Of a stretch of 64,000 nucleotides of DNA, positions 6,945 to 16,152 are shown in pieces. Position 1 is the first letter of the stretch. The number at the start of each line of letters is the position of its first letter. A program made the position numbers and the translations under genes. Source of the stretch: UBA5018 sp044356735 (GTDB lineage Bacteria > Cyanobacteriota > Cyanobacteriia > PCC-6307 > Cyanobiaceae); assembly GCA_044356735.1 (NCBI GenBank), contig JBIKVR010000001.1:13278-77277 (forward strand), written 5' to 3'. Under the pieces are notes generated by a model. That model was not told the DNA's origin. It did not search any database and saw nothing but the letters and a program-made list of their open reading frames with translations.

Positions 6945-9467
6945 ATGAGCAGCACCTTCACCGACGCTCCCGAACTGCCCCTCCCCTCCAGCTACGGGGA
7001 TCCCGAGCGGACTGGCCTCGGTGCGAACGATCTCTTCGAGGGCATCACCGAACACCTCTTCTTCACCCTCGGCCGCCGGGTGGACAACGCTAGCCCCCAC
7101 GATTTCTACCTGGCGCTGAGTTATGCCGTGAGGGATCGGCTGATGTGCCGACAGCTGGCCTCCCAGGATGCGCTGCGGGCGCACGAGAGGCCTCGGGCGG
7201 TGACCTACCTCTCGGCAGAGTTCCTCATCGGCCCCCAGCTTGGCAACAACCTGCTGATGCTCGGCATCCAGGCGGAGGCCGCAACAGCCCTGCAACGCTT
7301 CGGTATCCAGGACATCGAGCAGATCCTCGCCCTTGAGGAGGAGCCGGGTCTTGGCAATGGAGGGCTCGGCCGTCTGGCCGCCTGCTTCCTCGAATCCCTT
7401 GCCACTCTTGAGATCCCTGCAATCGGCTACGGCATCCGCTACGAATTCGGCATCTTCGACCAAGCGATCCGGGACGGCTGGCAGGTGGAGATCACTGACA
7501 AGTGGCTCCGGGGCGGCTGGCCTTGGGAGTTGGTCCAGCCGTCGATGAGCTGCCGGGTCGGCTTCGGGGGGTACACGGAGGTCTGGCACGACGACCACGG
7601 TCACCACCGGGTGCGCTGGATTCCCTCCGAACAGGCCATCGGCATCCCCCATGACGTGCCGGTGCTCGGTTATCGCGTTAATACCTGCAACCGGCTGCGT
7701 CTTTGGAAGGCGGAGGCGGCTGAGGCGTTCGATTTCCATGCCTTCAACAGAGGCGATTTCTACGGCGCTGTGGAGCAGAAAGTGAGCAGCGAAACCCTCT
7801 CCAAGGTTCTCTACCCGAACGATGGCAACGATGCCGGCCGCAGGCTGCGGCTGATGCAGCAGTTCTTCTTCGTGAGCTGCTCGCTACAGGACATGCTGCG
7901 CAACCTCCGCAATCGTGGCCTCGCCGCTCAGGAGTTTGCGACCCACTGGGCGGTTCAGCTCAATGACACCCATCCGGCCATTGCCGTGGCCGAACTGATG
8001 CGTCTTCTGGTGGACGAGCATCATCTCGAATGGGATCAGGCCTGGGACATCACCTGCCACTCGATTGCCTACACCAATCACACCCTGCTCCCCGAAGCGC
8101 TCGAGACCTGGGATCTCGGCCTATTCGCCTCGCTGCTGCCACGCCATCTCGAACTGATCTATGAGATCAATGCCCGCTTCCTGCAACAGGTGCGGATGCG
8201 GTTCCCCGGCGATGGCGAACTGCTCGCCCGAGTTTCGATCATTGCTGACCAGGGAGGCAAAGCCGTCCGCATGGCCCACCTCGCCACCGTTGCCGCCCAT
8301 CACGTCAATGGAGTGGCGGCCCTGCACAGTGATCTGGTCCGCACGGATCTGCTGGCCGATTTCGCCCGGCTCCAGCCGGAGCGGTTCACCAATGTCACCA
8401 ACGGCGTCACGCCCCGCCGCTGGGTGGCCCTGGCCAACCCAGCGCTGAACGAACTCTTGCGGGAGACGCTCGGCCCTGACTGGCCCGCCCGGGAGCAGGA
8501 ATGGCCGAGGCTTGAAGCCCTCCAGGCCGACTCGGCCTTCCTAGCCCGCTGGGAGGCCAGCAAACTGGAAGCCAAGCGGCGGCTGGCCGCCCTGATTGCT
8601 GAGCGCACCGATCAGTTGGTGGATCCAACCAGCCTCTTCGACGTGCAGGTGAAACGCATCCACGAGTACAAGCGCCAGCACCTCAATGCCCTGCGGCTCG
8701 TCGTCCAGTATCTGCGCATCAAGCAGGGCGACACCGCGGGGATGGTGCCCCGCACCTTTGTCTTCGGCGGGAAGGCCGCCCCCGGCTATGCCATGGCCAA
8801 GCTGATCATCCGCTTCATCAATGGGATCGCGGCGGTTATCAACAATGACCCGGATTGCAAAGATCTGCTTAAGGTGATTTTCTTGCCGGATTACAATGTC
8901 AAGCTTGGCGAGAAAGTGTACCCAGCCGCCGATCTCTCCGAACAAATCTCCACGGCCGGCCTGGAAGCTTCCGGCACCGGCAACATGAAGTTCACCATGA
9001 ATGGGGCACTCACTATTGGCACCCTGGATGGGGCGAACGTCGAGATCCGGCAGCAGGTTGGGGCCGACAACTTCTTCCTCTTCGGCAAAACAGTCGAGGA
9101 GATACGCCACCTCCGCGGCCACTATCGTCCCTGGGAGTGGCTGGAGCACCTTCCAGCTCTGCAGGAGGCCTTCGCCCTGATCGAACGAGGTCACTTCAGC
9201 GGCGGGGAACGAGATCTGTTTCGGCCCCTGCTGGACCAACTGCGAGGCCAGGATCCATTCTTCGTGCTTGCCGATTTCGATGACTACGATCAGGCCCAGA
9301 GCCGGGTCGACGAAGTGTGGCTCGATCGTCGGCGCTGGACGACGATGTCTCTCCTCAACACCGCGCGCAGCGGCTTTTTCTCCTCCGACCGCTCTATCAG
9401 GGACTACTCCACCTCGATCTGGAAGGTTGATCCCCTGAAATTCTCGATCACCAGCGACAACGTTTAA
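6945..9467 (+). CDS. glgP: Glycogen/starch phosphorylase
   Basis: Cleaves alpha-1,4-glucan with phosphate to release glucose-1-phosphate; a cytosolic PLP enzyme. The 840-residue length is normal. Family landmarks include AVTYLSAEFLIGPQLGNNLL, GNGGLGRLAACFLESLATL, LNDTHPAIAVAELMR and the PLP-binding lysine K682 in TGNMKFTMNGALTIGTLDG. The start ATG at 6945 gives a short N-terminal extension typical of bacterial enzymes. The gene begins a run of carbohydrate genes (amylase, phosphoketolase, acetate kinase), so a role in mobilising stored glucan for fermentation fits. Confidence 0.97.
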   Translation: MSSTFTDAPELPLPSSYGDPERTGLGANDLFEGITEHLFFTLGRRVDNASPHDFYLALSYAVRDRLMCRQLASQDALRAHERPRAVTYLSAEFLIGPQLGNNLLMLGIQAEAATALQRFGIQDIEQILALEEEPGLGNGGLGRLAACFLESLATLEIPAIGYGIRYEFGIFDQAIRDGWQVEITDKWLRGGWPWELVQPSMSCRVGFGGYTEVWHDDHGHHRVRWIPSEQAIGIPHDVPVLGYRVNTCNRLRLWKAEAAEAFDFHAFNRGDFYGAVEQKVSSETLSKVLYPNDGNDAGRRLRLMQQFFFVSCSLQDMLRNLRNRGLAAQEFATHWAVQLNDTHPAIAVAELMRLLVDEHHLEWDQAWDITCHSIAYTNHTLLPEALETWDLGLFASLLPRHLELIYEINARFLQQVRMRFPGDGELLARVSIIADQGGKAVRMAHLATVAAHHVNGVAALHSDLVRTDLLADFARLQPERFTNVTNGVTPRRWVALANPALNELLRETLGPDWPAREQEWPRLEALQADSAFLARWEASKLEAKRRLAALIAERTDQLVDPTSLFDVQVKRIHEYKRQHLNALRLVVQYLRIKQGDTAGMVPRTFVFGGKAAPGYAMAKLIIRFINGIAAVINNDPDCKDLLKVIFLPDYNVKLGEKVYPAADLSEQISTAGLEASGTGNMKFTMNGALTIGTLDGANVEIRQQVGADNFFLFGKTVEEIRHLRGHYRPWEWLEHLPALQEAFALIERGHFSGGERDLFRPLLDQLRGQDPFFVLADFDDYDQAQSRVDEVWLDRRRWTTMSLLNTARSGFFSSDRSIRDYSTSIWKVDPLKFSITSDNV

Positions 9468-9507
9468 TCAATTAACACCACCACTATCACTACCACCTCC
9501 TGAACGT

Positions 9508-10110
9508 GTGGCCACCATGCATAACAGCGATGTTCCCACCGGTGAGGTCTTGCTGATTCGCCACGGCGAGACGGAATGGAGCATCTCGGGTCAGCACACC
9601 GGCAGCACCGACATCCCCCTCACCGACCATGGCGAAGCGGTGGCCCGCCTGCTCGCCCCGGTGCTGGCGGACCGCAATTTTTCCCTGGTGTTGTGCAGCC
9701 CCCTGCAGCGGGCCCGCCGCACCTGTGAACTGGCTGGCCTGGGCGAGCAGGCCAGCATCGATCCTGATCTGGCTGAGTGGAACTACGGCAGCTACGAAGG
9801 CCTCAAGACCTCGGCGATTCGCGAGCAGCATTCTGGTTGGTTGGTGTTTCGCGATGGCTGTCCAGAAGGGGAAAGCCCCGCCGAGGTGGGGGAACGGGTC
9901 GACCGCGTGATCCGTCGGGTGCGGGAGAACGGGGGCAGGGTGGCACTCTTCGCCCACGGACACGTGTTACGGGTGTTCGTAGCACGCTGGATCGAGCTGT
10001 CGCCAAGCCACGGCGCCCATTTCCTGCTCGACACCTCGACCCTCACGATCCTTTCCTATTACAGAGGCATCCCTGCTGTGAAGTGCTGGAATGCACCCCT
10101 GGCAGCGTGA
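9508..10110 (+). CDS. Histidine phosphatase (phosphoglycerate-mutase-like)
   Basis: The protein has the branch-1 histidine phosphatase signature LIRHGETEW (phospho-accepting His19 from the GTG start at 9508; an ATG at 9517 is an equally possible start). Further landmarks are TDIPLTDHGE, CSPLQRARRTCELAG, EWNYGSYEG and the second catalytic histidine in ALFAHGHVLRV. At 200 residues it resembles cofactor-dependent phosphatases acting on sugar phosphates or alpha-ribazole phosphate rather than the 230-250 residue glycolytic mutase. It lies 40 nt after glgP and may be transcribed with it. The exact substrate cannot be told. Confidence 0.85.
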   Translation: MATMHNSDVPTGEVLLIRHGETEWSISGQHTGSTDIPLTDHGEAVARLLAPVLADRNFSLVLCSPLQRARRTCELAGLGEQASIDPDLAEWNYGSYEGLKTSAIREQHSGWLVFRDGCPEGESPAEVGERVDRVIRRVRENGGRVALFAHGHVLRVFVARWIELSPSHGAHFLLDTSTLTILSYYRGIPAVKCWNAPLAA

Positions 10111-10134
10111 GCCTGATACCCAGGGCCAGCCGGC

Positions 10135-11970
10135 CTACTGGCGGTCCCAATCCAGATCCAGCTTCACCGAGCCGCTGTCTGGCAGCAGGAAAGTGCGACA
10201 GACCAGATTCTCGTAAACGGGCTCCAGACCAGAAGAGCGCAGCACCACGAACTTGAAACGAATTGGCCTTCCCGCCGATTCATCAAAACCCACTTCGGCG
10301 AACCAGACGTCCCCATTGATAAATTCCAGATGGGGACACCGATTCACATCCCAGGCCCCTAGTTCAGGGGCATTACCGCAGACGGCCATCACTTCGCCGG
10401 GACGGGTGATATAGTCGTTAATTTGAAATTTAACCACCGTGGTGGCCCTTAACGGTTCTCCCTGCACCGCGAGAATAACAGCACCCTTGGCTGGAATGGA
10501 GAGTTTTTGGATCGCCCCTGCAGCCACCACAAAGCTATTACCCGTGAGCAGACAGCTGTGGGGCCCTTCGGGGAGCCCGGTGTTGTCAATGGTGCAGCAA
10601 GCGTAATCACCCTTGTTCACGACCACGAACACCCGGTTGTCGCGATACATGCGGGTGTATGCATAGATCGTTTCCGAGATGTATTTCTGTCCGTGCCGTC
10701 CGTAGGCAAGGGCGCGATTTGTCTTGCGCAGCCAGGCCAGTCGGCGGATGATCTCCGAAAGCCTTGAGCCGGTCTCCCAGGACTCCATCATCGGGCGGTT
10801 GTAGGGATCATTGCCGCCATCGGTGTCGTTCACCAGATACTGCTCGGTTCCATAGAACAGGCAGGGAATGCCACGCAGCGTCAGCAGCAGCACCGTGGCC
10901 AGCTCAAGATCCCCGTGGCTGGAGCAAATCGAGAGGAAGCGGGGCATGTCGTGGTTCTCGATGAAGGTCACCAGCGCGGTGGAGCGCCGATACACCGGAT
11001 CCATCGCCAACACCCGCTCAATGAGGTGGAAGCCCCCTGGCTCCTGGCCGCTGAAGGCGGAGCGGATCGCCCCGGCAAGAGCGAAGTCCAGCACCGACAC
11101 TCCAGTGTCATTGGCATAGTGCAGATAACGCCCATCCCAGGGCGAGCCGAAGCCATACTCCCCGAAGAGAAACGTATCGGGCTTGCTGGCCTGAATGTCC
11201 GCCACAAACTCCTGCCAGAACCACACCGGCATGTGCTTGAGAGTATCGATGCGCAGGGCATCGAAGCCAAGGTCAAGCCAGGCGTTAATGGCGCTTTTAA
11301 TATAATTCCTGAAATCAATATTTCGCTCGTTAAAGGTGGCAAGTCCGAGCATTTCATGATGTATCAACTGAAATTCATTTTCCCAATCTGAAATTTCAGG
11401 ATAGTGATAGTAAAAGCAATTGCTATCATCCTGAAAGTCAGCTAGTGGCTGGCCATCATCCGTGACAACTCCCTTGCGACCATGTAGCAGAGGAGAGCTA
11501 TGGTTGCAGACGATATCTAGGACGATCTTGATGTTCCGTTCATGCAGGGCCTCGATCATTCTGCGCAGGGTGACGCAGGTCTTCAGCGAGGTCGAATCCC
11601 CCTCGCTGACGAAATGGGGATTGACGCGCTTAAAGTCCTTAGTCCAGTAGCCGTGCATGGGACCATGGCCATTCTCAATGTCATCGACCTGCTCAAACAG
11701 AGGGGAGAGCCAGACGGCTGTGATTCCAAGCTGCTTGAGGTAGTCGGCCTTCTCTATGATGCCTTCTAGATCACCACCCCAATAATGTCCCCAATGGGTG
11801 AGACTCGGATCGTGGACTCCCTGCTTGCTAATCCCGTCATTGGCTCTGTTGCCATTAAAAAAGCGATCGATCACGATAAAGTAGATAGTCTCCTTCCGGA
11901 ATTCCGCCTCCTTCTCGAACAGCTGGTTGGCTGATGCTTGCTTGGATGCACCCGAAACAAATGTGTCCAT
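10135..11970 (-). CDS. Alpha-amylase family enzyme with C-terminal CBM20
   Basis: A GH13 enzyme of 611 residues. Conserved blocks are VLDIVCNHSSP (region I), GFDALRIDTLKH with the nucleophile Asp, FLFGEYGFG with the acid/base Glu, and FIENHDMPRF. The last ~105 residues, from TTVVKFQINDYITRPGEVMA through GNAPELGAWDVNRCPHLEF, form a CBM20 starch-binding domain like those of CGTases and glucoamylases. No signal peptide is evident (start MDTFVSGASKQASANQLFEK), so it probably acts on intracellular glycogen. It is convergent with the phosphatase gene and divergent from phosphoketolase. Product type (maltodextrin versus cyclic) cannot be told. Confidence 0.93.
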   Translation of the reverse strand: MDTFVSGASKQASANQLFEKEAEFRKETIYFIVIDRFFNGNRANDGISKQGVHDPSLTHWGHYWGGDLEGIIEKADYLKQLGITAVWLSPLFEQVDDIENGHGPMHGYWTKDFKRVNPHFVSEGDSTSLKTCVTLRRMIEALHERNIKIVLDIVCNHSSPLLHGRKGVVTDDGQPLADFQDDSNCFYYHYPEISDWENEFQLIHHEMLGLATFNERNIDFRNYIKSAINAWLDLGFDALRIDTLKHMPVWFWQEFVADIQASKPDTFLFGEYGFGSPWDGRYLHYANDTGVSVLDFALAGAIRSAFSGQEPGGFHLIERVLAMDPVYRRSTALVTFIENHDMPRFLSICSSHGDLELATVLLLTLRGIPCLFYGTEQYLVNDTDGGNDPYNRPMMESWETGSRLSEIIRRLAWLRKTNRALAYGRHGQKYISETIYAYTRMYRDNRVFVVVNKGDYACCTIDNTGLPEGPHSCLLTGNSFVVAAGAIQKLSIPAKGAVILAVQGEPLRATTVVKFQINDYITRPGEVMAVCGNAPELGAWDVNRCPHLEFINGDVWFAEVGFDESAGRPIRFKFVVLRSSGLEPVYENLVCRTFLLPDSGSVKLDLDWDRQ

Positions 11971-12205
11971 GATTCTGATGGCCTAGTTCAACCGGCAAAG
12001 CCACCTTGCTCCACTAGGGAGAACAGGTGGTTAAGAGAGGAGCTGCCAGACGTGACACATCAAATCAATATCCATCCCAACGGTTGTATTCAGCCATGGG
12101 TCCCACTGCGATTGTTTCGAAAGCCCTTGGCTGAAGATGCTGGATCCCTGACTTGCGCCCCCAGGGCGGCTGCCTTAGCGCCTTCTTAATGACCGCAGGC
12201 AAGCA

Positions 12206-14668
12206 TTGAGCAAATTCCTGACGCAGCTGAAGGCAATGATCGCTTCCTCTATGCCCCCTTATGAGGCTCAATTCTCCAGCCCTGATCATGAGCAGGAGTT
12301 GCAGCGAATCGATGCATGGTGGCGCGCCGCCAACTACCTGGCTGTGGGGATGATCTACCTGCGCGATAACCCTCTGCTGGCCGAACCCCTGCGCTTTGAG
12401 CACATCAAGCCGCGGCTGCTGGGCCACTGGGGCTCTTCACCGGGCCAGGCCTTCATCTGGGCCCACGCCAACCGGGTGATTCGCCGCCACGACCTCGACA
12501 TGATCTACCTGTCGGGCCCCGGCCATGGCGCCCCAGGGGTGCTGGGCCCCACATACCTGGACGGAAGTTACAGCGAGGTTTATCCCGACAAGAGCCAGGA
12601 CAGCGCGGGGATGCGCCGCTTCTTCAAGCAGTTCTCCTTCCCCGGGCACATCGGCAGCCACTGCACCCCGGAAACCCCCGGCTCGATCCACGAGGGGGGC
12701 GAACTGGGTTACGTGCTCTCCCACGCCTGCGGAGCAGTCTTCGACAACCCCGACCTAATCGCCCTGGCCTGTGTGGGTGATGGGGAAGCCGAAACCGGTC
12801 CCCTGGCCACCTCGTGGCACATCAACAAGTTCCTCAACCCGATCAGCGATGGGGCGGTGTTGCCGGTGCTGCACCTGAATGGCTACAAGATCGCCAACCC
12901 CACCCTGCTAGCCCGAGTCCCGCATGACGAGCTGGCGAGCCTGATGCGCGGCTATGGCTGGGAGCCGATTTTCGTGGAAGGCAGCGAACCGAAGGCCATG
13001 CACGAAGCCATGGCAGCCGCCATGGATCGGGCGATCGGGCGCATTCTTGAGATCCGCGCCGAAGGACGTACAAGCGGTGAAGCGGTGCGGCCGGCCTGGC
13101 CGATGATCGTGCTGCGCTCCCCAAAGGGCTGGACCGGCCCGACTGCGTTGCATGGCAAGAAACTGGAGGGCTTCTGGAGGGCCCACCAGGTGCCCCTGGC
13201 TGCGCCGAACACCGATCCGGAGCAACTTGCTCTGTTGGAGGACTGGCTGAAGAGCTACCGCCCCTGGGAGCTCTTTGATGCCAACGGCACCCTGATTCCC
13301 GAACTGCGGGCCCTCTCCCCCGTCGGCCTGCGCCGCATGGGTTCCAACTCCCATGCCAACGGCGGTTTGCTGCGCCGCAACCTTCAGTTCCCCCCGTTGG
13401 CGGACTATGCGGTGGCGGTGGATGTTCCTGGCACCACTGAGGCGGAGAACACCTACCCCCTCGGGGAGCTGCTGCGCGACATCATTCGCAGCAATCCCGA
13501 TTCGATGCGGGTGTTCGGTCCGGATGAAACTGCCTCCAACCGCCTGCAGGCGATCTACGAGGTGAGCAAGAAAGTGTGGATGGAAGATTTCTTGCCGGAG
13601 GACCTCAACGGCAGTGAACTGGGCCGCAACGGCCGGGTGGTGGAGATGCTCAGCGAGCACACCCTGGTGGGGATGATGGAGGGTTATCTGCTCACCGGTC
13701 GCTATGGCTTCTTCCACACCTACGAGGCCTTCGCCCATGTGATCGCCTCGATGTTCAACCAGCACGCCAAGTGGCTGGAATCCTGCATTCACCATGCTCC
13801 CTGGCGCTCGCCGATCGGTGCCTGGAATTGCCTGATCTCCTCCACGGTGTGGCGGCAGGATCACAATGGCTTCACCCACCAGGATCCGGGCTTCATCGAC
13901 CTGGCCGGCAACAAGAGCGGCGAGGTGGTGCGGGTGTACATGCCGGCCGACGCCAACTGCCTGCTGGCGGTGGCCGAGGAGGCTCTGCAGGAAACCAACG
14001 TCTGCAACATCATCGTTTCCGACAAGCAGAAGCACCTCCAGTACTACTCGCTAGAGCAGGCCAGGCGCCATGTGGCCAAGGGGATCAGCATCGTCCGCTG
14101 GGCCAGCAACGACGACCAAGGCATCGAACCGGATGAGCCCGAGGTGGTGATGGCCTGCGCCGGCGACATTCCCACCAAGGAGACTCTGGCCGCTGTCGAG
14201 ATCCTGCGTCGCGAGATCCCCAGCCTGCGGATCCGGGTGATCAACGTGGTCAAGCTGTTCGCCCTCACCGAACCCAAGGAACATCCCCATGGGCTGAGCG
14301 ACCGGGATTTCGACACCCTGTTCACCACCGACCGGCCGGTGATCTTCAACTTCCACGGCTACCCCTGGCTGATTCACCGCCTCACCTACCGCCGCACCAA
14401 TCACGCCAACTTCCACGTGCGCGGTTACAAGGAGAAGGGCAACATCAACACGCCTTTGGAGCTGGCGATGAACAACCAGATCGACCGCTTCAACCTGGTG
14501 ATCGATGTGATCGACCGCCTGCCGCGCCTCGGCTCCCGCGCCGCCCATGTGAAGGAGCGGATGCAAGAAGAGATCCTGTCCCACCGGGAGTACGCCCATA
14601 CCCACGGCATGGACGCGCCGGAAATCACCGACTGGCGCTGGTCGCTGTCGATGGCCGAACAAGGATGA
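12206..14668 (+). CDS. xfp: Phosphoketolase
   Basis: A thiamine-diphosphate enzyme that splits xylulose-5-phosphate and/or fructose-6-phosphate with phosphate to acetyl phosphate and an aldose phosphate. The 820 residues carry family motifs: YLSGPGHGAPGVLGPTYLDG, EGGELGYVLSHACGAVFDNP, CVGDGEAETGP (ThDP region) and GRYGFFHTYEAFAHVI. The start used is TTG 12206; an ATG at 12236 would remove ten residues. The stop overlaps the start of acetate kinase (ATGA), so the two are translationally coupled and form an acetyl-phosphate to acetate route yielding ATP. Confidence 0.96.
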   Translation: MSKFLTQLKAMIASSMPPYEAQFSSPDHEQELQRIDAWWRAANYLAVGMIYLRDNPLLAEPLRFEHIKPRLLGHWGSSPGQAFIWAHANRVIRRHDLDMIYLSGPGHGAPGVLGPTYLDGSYSEVYPDKSQDSAGMRRFFKQFSFPGHIGSHCTPETPGSIHEGGELGYVLSHACGAVFDNPDLIALACVGDGEAETGPLATSWHINKFLNPISDGAVLPVLHLNGYKIANPTLLARVPHDELASLMRGYGWEPIFVEGSEPKAMHEAMAAAMDRAIGRILEIRAEGRTSGEAVRPAWPMIVLRSPKGWTGPTALHGKKLEGFWRAHQVPLAAPNTDPEQLALLEDWLKSYRPWELFDANGTLIPELRALSPVGLRRMGSNSHANGGLLRRNLQFPPLADYAVAVDVPGTTEAENTYPLGELLRDIIRSNPDSMRVFGPDETASNRLQAIYEVSKKVWMEDFLPEDLNGSELGRNGRVVEMLSEHTLVGMMEGYLLTGRYGFFHTYEAFAHVIASMFNQHAKWLESCIHHAPWRSPIGAWNCLISSTVWRQDHNGFTHQDPGFIDLAGNKSGEVVRVYMPADANCLLAVAEEALQETNVCNIIVSDKQKHLQYYSLEQARRHVAKGISIVRWASNDDQGIEPDEPEVVMACAGDIPTKETLAAVEILRREIPSLRIRVINVVKLFALTEPKEHPHGLSDRDFDTLFTTDRPVIFNFHGYPWLIHRLTYRRTNHANFHVRGYKEKGNINTPLELAMNNQIDRFNLVIDVIDRLPRLGSRAAHVKERMQEEILSHREYAHTHGMDAPEITDWRWSLSMAEQG

Positions 14669-15768
14669 CCGACCTGACCAACACAGCAGCGCCTGGTGCC
14701 GGGCTGGTCCTGGTGCTCAATGCCGGCAGTTCCAGTCTCAAGGCCTCCCTGCTAGATGAGCGTGGCAGCCGGCTCTGGCAGGGGCAACGGGGTTGCCCCA
14801 TGGCCGAGGGAGCCTCCCCTGAGGCGGTGCTCGAGGAGTGGCTGCCGGCGGTTCTGGCCCCATGGAGCGATGCCATCGTCTTGGCCGGGCACCGGGTGGT
14901 CCATGGGGGCGAACGCTTCACCGCTCCGGTCCGGCTGGAGCCGACGGTCCTGGCGGCTTTGGGGGATCTGGTGCCCCTTGCTCCTCTGCACAATGGCCCG
15001 GCCCTTCGGGTGATGCGCTGGCTGGCGGCCCAGCAGCCGGAGCTGGAGCAGTGGGCCTGCTTCGACACCGCCTTCCACGCCACCCTGCCGGCCGAGGCCG
15101 CCACCTATGCCATCCCCGCCGACTGGCGTCGCCAGGGCCTGCGGCGCTTCGGGTTCCATGGCCTGAGCCACCAGCATGTCGCCGATGCGGTTGCCGCCCG
15201 CAAGACTCCGGCCGACTCGGCAAATCCCCTGCGGTTGATCAGCTGCCACCTGGGCGCTGGCTGCTCCCTGTGCGCCATCACGGGGGGACGAAGCGTGGAC
15301 ACCACCATGGGCTTCACCCCGCTGGAGGGGCTGGTGATGGCCACCCGCTGCGGTTCTGTCGACCCCGGATTGCTGCTGCATCAGCTGCGCCGGGGCCTTT
15401 CGGTGGAGGAGCTGGACCAGGCCCTCAACGGACAAAGCGGCTTGATGGCGCTCTCCGAGCTCAGCGGCAGCATGCAGGAACTCCGGGCGGCGGCAGCGGC
15501 TGGGCACGGGGGAGCCCAGCTGGCAATCGCCGTGTTCCGCCACCGGCTTCTACGGGAGATTGGGGCCATGGCCGCCAGCCTCGGCGGGGTCGACGTGCTC
15601 GCCTTCACCGGCGGCATCGGCGAGCACGATGGCGCGCTCAGGGAGGAGGTGGTGTCTGCCCTGAGCTGGCTCACACCCTTCGAGGTGATGGTGATTGCGG
15701 CCGATGAGGAACAGGTGATCGCCAAGGCCTGCTGGCAGAGCGCCGCCGCAGAAGCTGTTTCGCTCTGA
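14665..15768 (+). CDS. ackA: Acetate kinase
   Basis: Converts acetyl phosphate and ADP to acetate and ATP. ASKHA-fold motifs are NAGSSSLKASL at the N-terminus, LAGHRVVHGG, FDTAFHATLP, RRFGFHGLSHQHVA and LAFTGGIGEHDG. The 367-residue length is slightly short for the family (about 400), with the shortening near the N-terminal third. It overlaps xfp by four bases. In cyanobacteria acetyl phosphate usually comes from phosphotransacetylase; here phosphoketolase is the adjacent source. Confidence 0.95.
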   Translation: MTDLTNTAAPGAGLVLVLNAGSSSLKASLLDERGSRLWQGQRGCPMAEGASPEAVLEEWLPAVLAPWSDAIVLAGHRVVHGGERFTAPVRLEPTVLAALGDLVPLAPLHNGPALRVMRWLAAQQPELEQWACFDTAFHATLPAEAATYAIPADWRRQGLRRFGFHGLSHQHVADAVAARKTPADSANPLRLISCHLGAGCSLCAITGGRSVDTTMGFTPLEGLVMATRCGSVDPGLLLHQLRRGLSVEELDQALNGQSGLMALSELSGSMQELRAAAAAGHGGAQLAIAVFRHRLLREIGAMAASLGGVDVLAFTGGIGEHDGALREEVVSALSWLTPFEVMVIAADEEQVIAKACWQSAAAEAVSL

Positions 15769-15849
15769 TCCAGAGTCCATGTGTCCTGCCATACCGACTC
15801 TTTTTGGGGTTTCCCCTTGGACTGGTATAGCAAACAAACTATCAGACCC

Positions 15850-16134
15850 ATGGCTGACACTTACACCATCACAACTGAGAACGGCAAGTCATTTACCTGT
15901 GCTTCTGACACCTACATCCTCGATGCTGCTGAGGATCAGGGCATTGACCTCCCCTACTCCTGTAGGGCTGGTGCTTGTAGCACCTGTGCAGGCAAAATTG
16001 TGAGCGGCGGTGTCGACCAATCTGATCAAAGCTTCCTGGACGATGATCAAATCGCCTCGGGTTTTGCCCTGCTTTGCGTGAGCTACCCCACGAGCGACTG
16101 CACCATCACCACCGGTGTGGAGGATGATCTCTGA
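15850..16134 (+). CDS. Plant-type [2Fe-2S] ferredoxin
   Basis: Small soluble electron carrier of 94 residues. The start is ATG 15850, as upstream in-frame sequence is not ferredoxin-like. The cluster cysteines are in SCRAGACSTCAG (C-x4-C-x2-C) and a fourth cysteine follows 29 residues later in FALLCVSYP. It is close to but diverges from the main photosynthetic PetF (for example FTCASDTYILDAAEDQGIDL), so it may be a secondary ferredoxin serving the fermentation genes or another partner. A possible -10 box TATAGC lies about 25 nt upstream. It ends 18 nt before the RCK channel gene. Confidence 0.93.
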   Translation: MADTYTITTENGKSFTCASDTYILDAAEDQGIDLPYSCRAGACSTCAGKIVSGGVDQSDQSFLDDDQIASGFALLCVSYPTSDCTITTGVEDDL

Positions 16135-16152
16135 AACCGGCGGCCCCGGACG

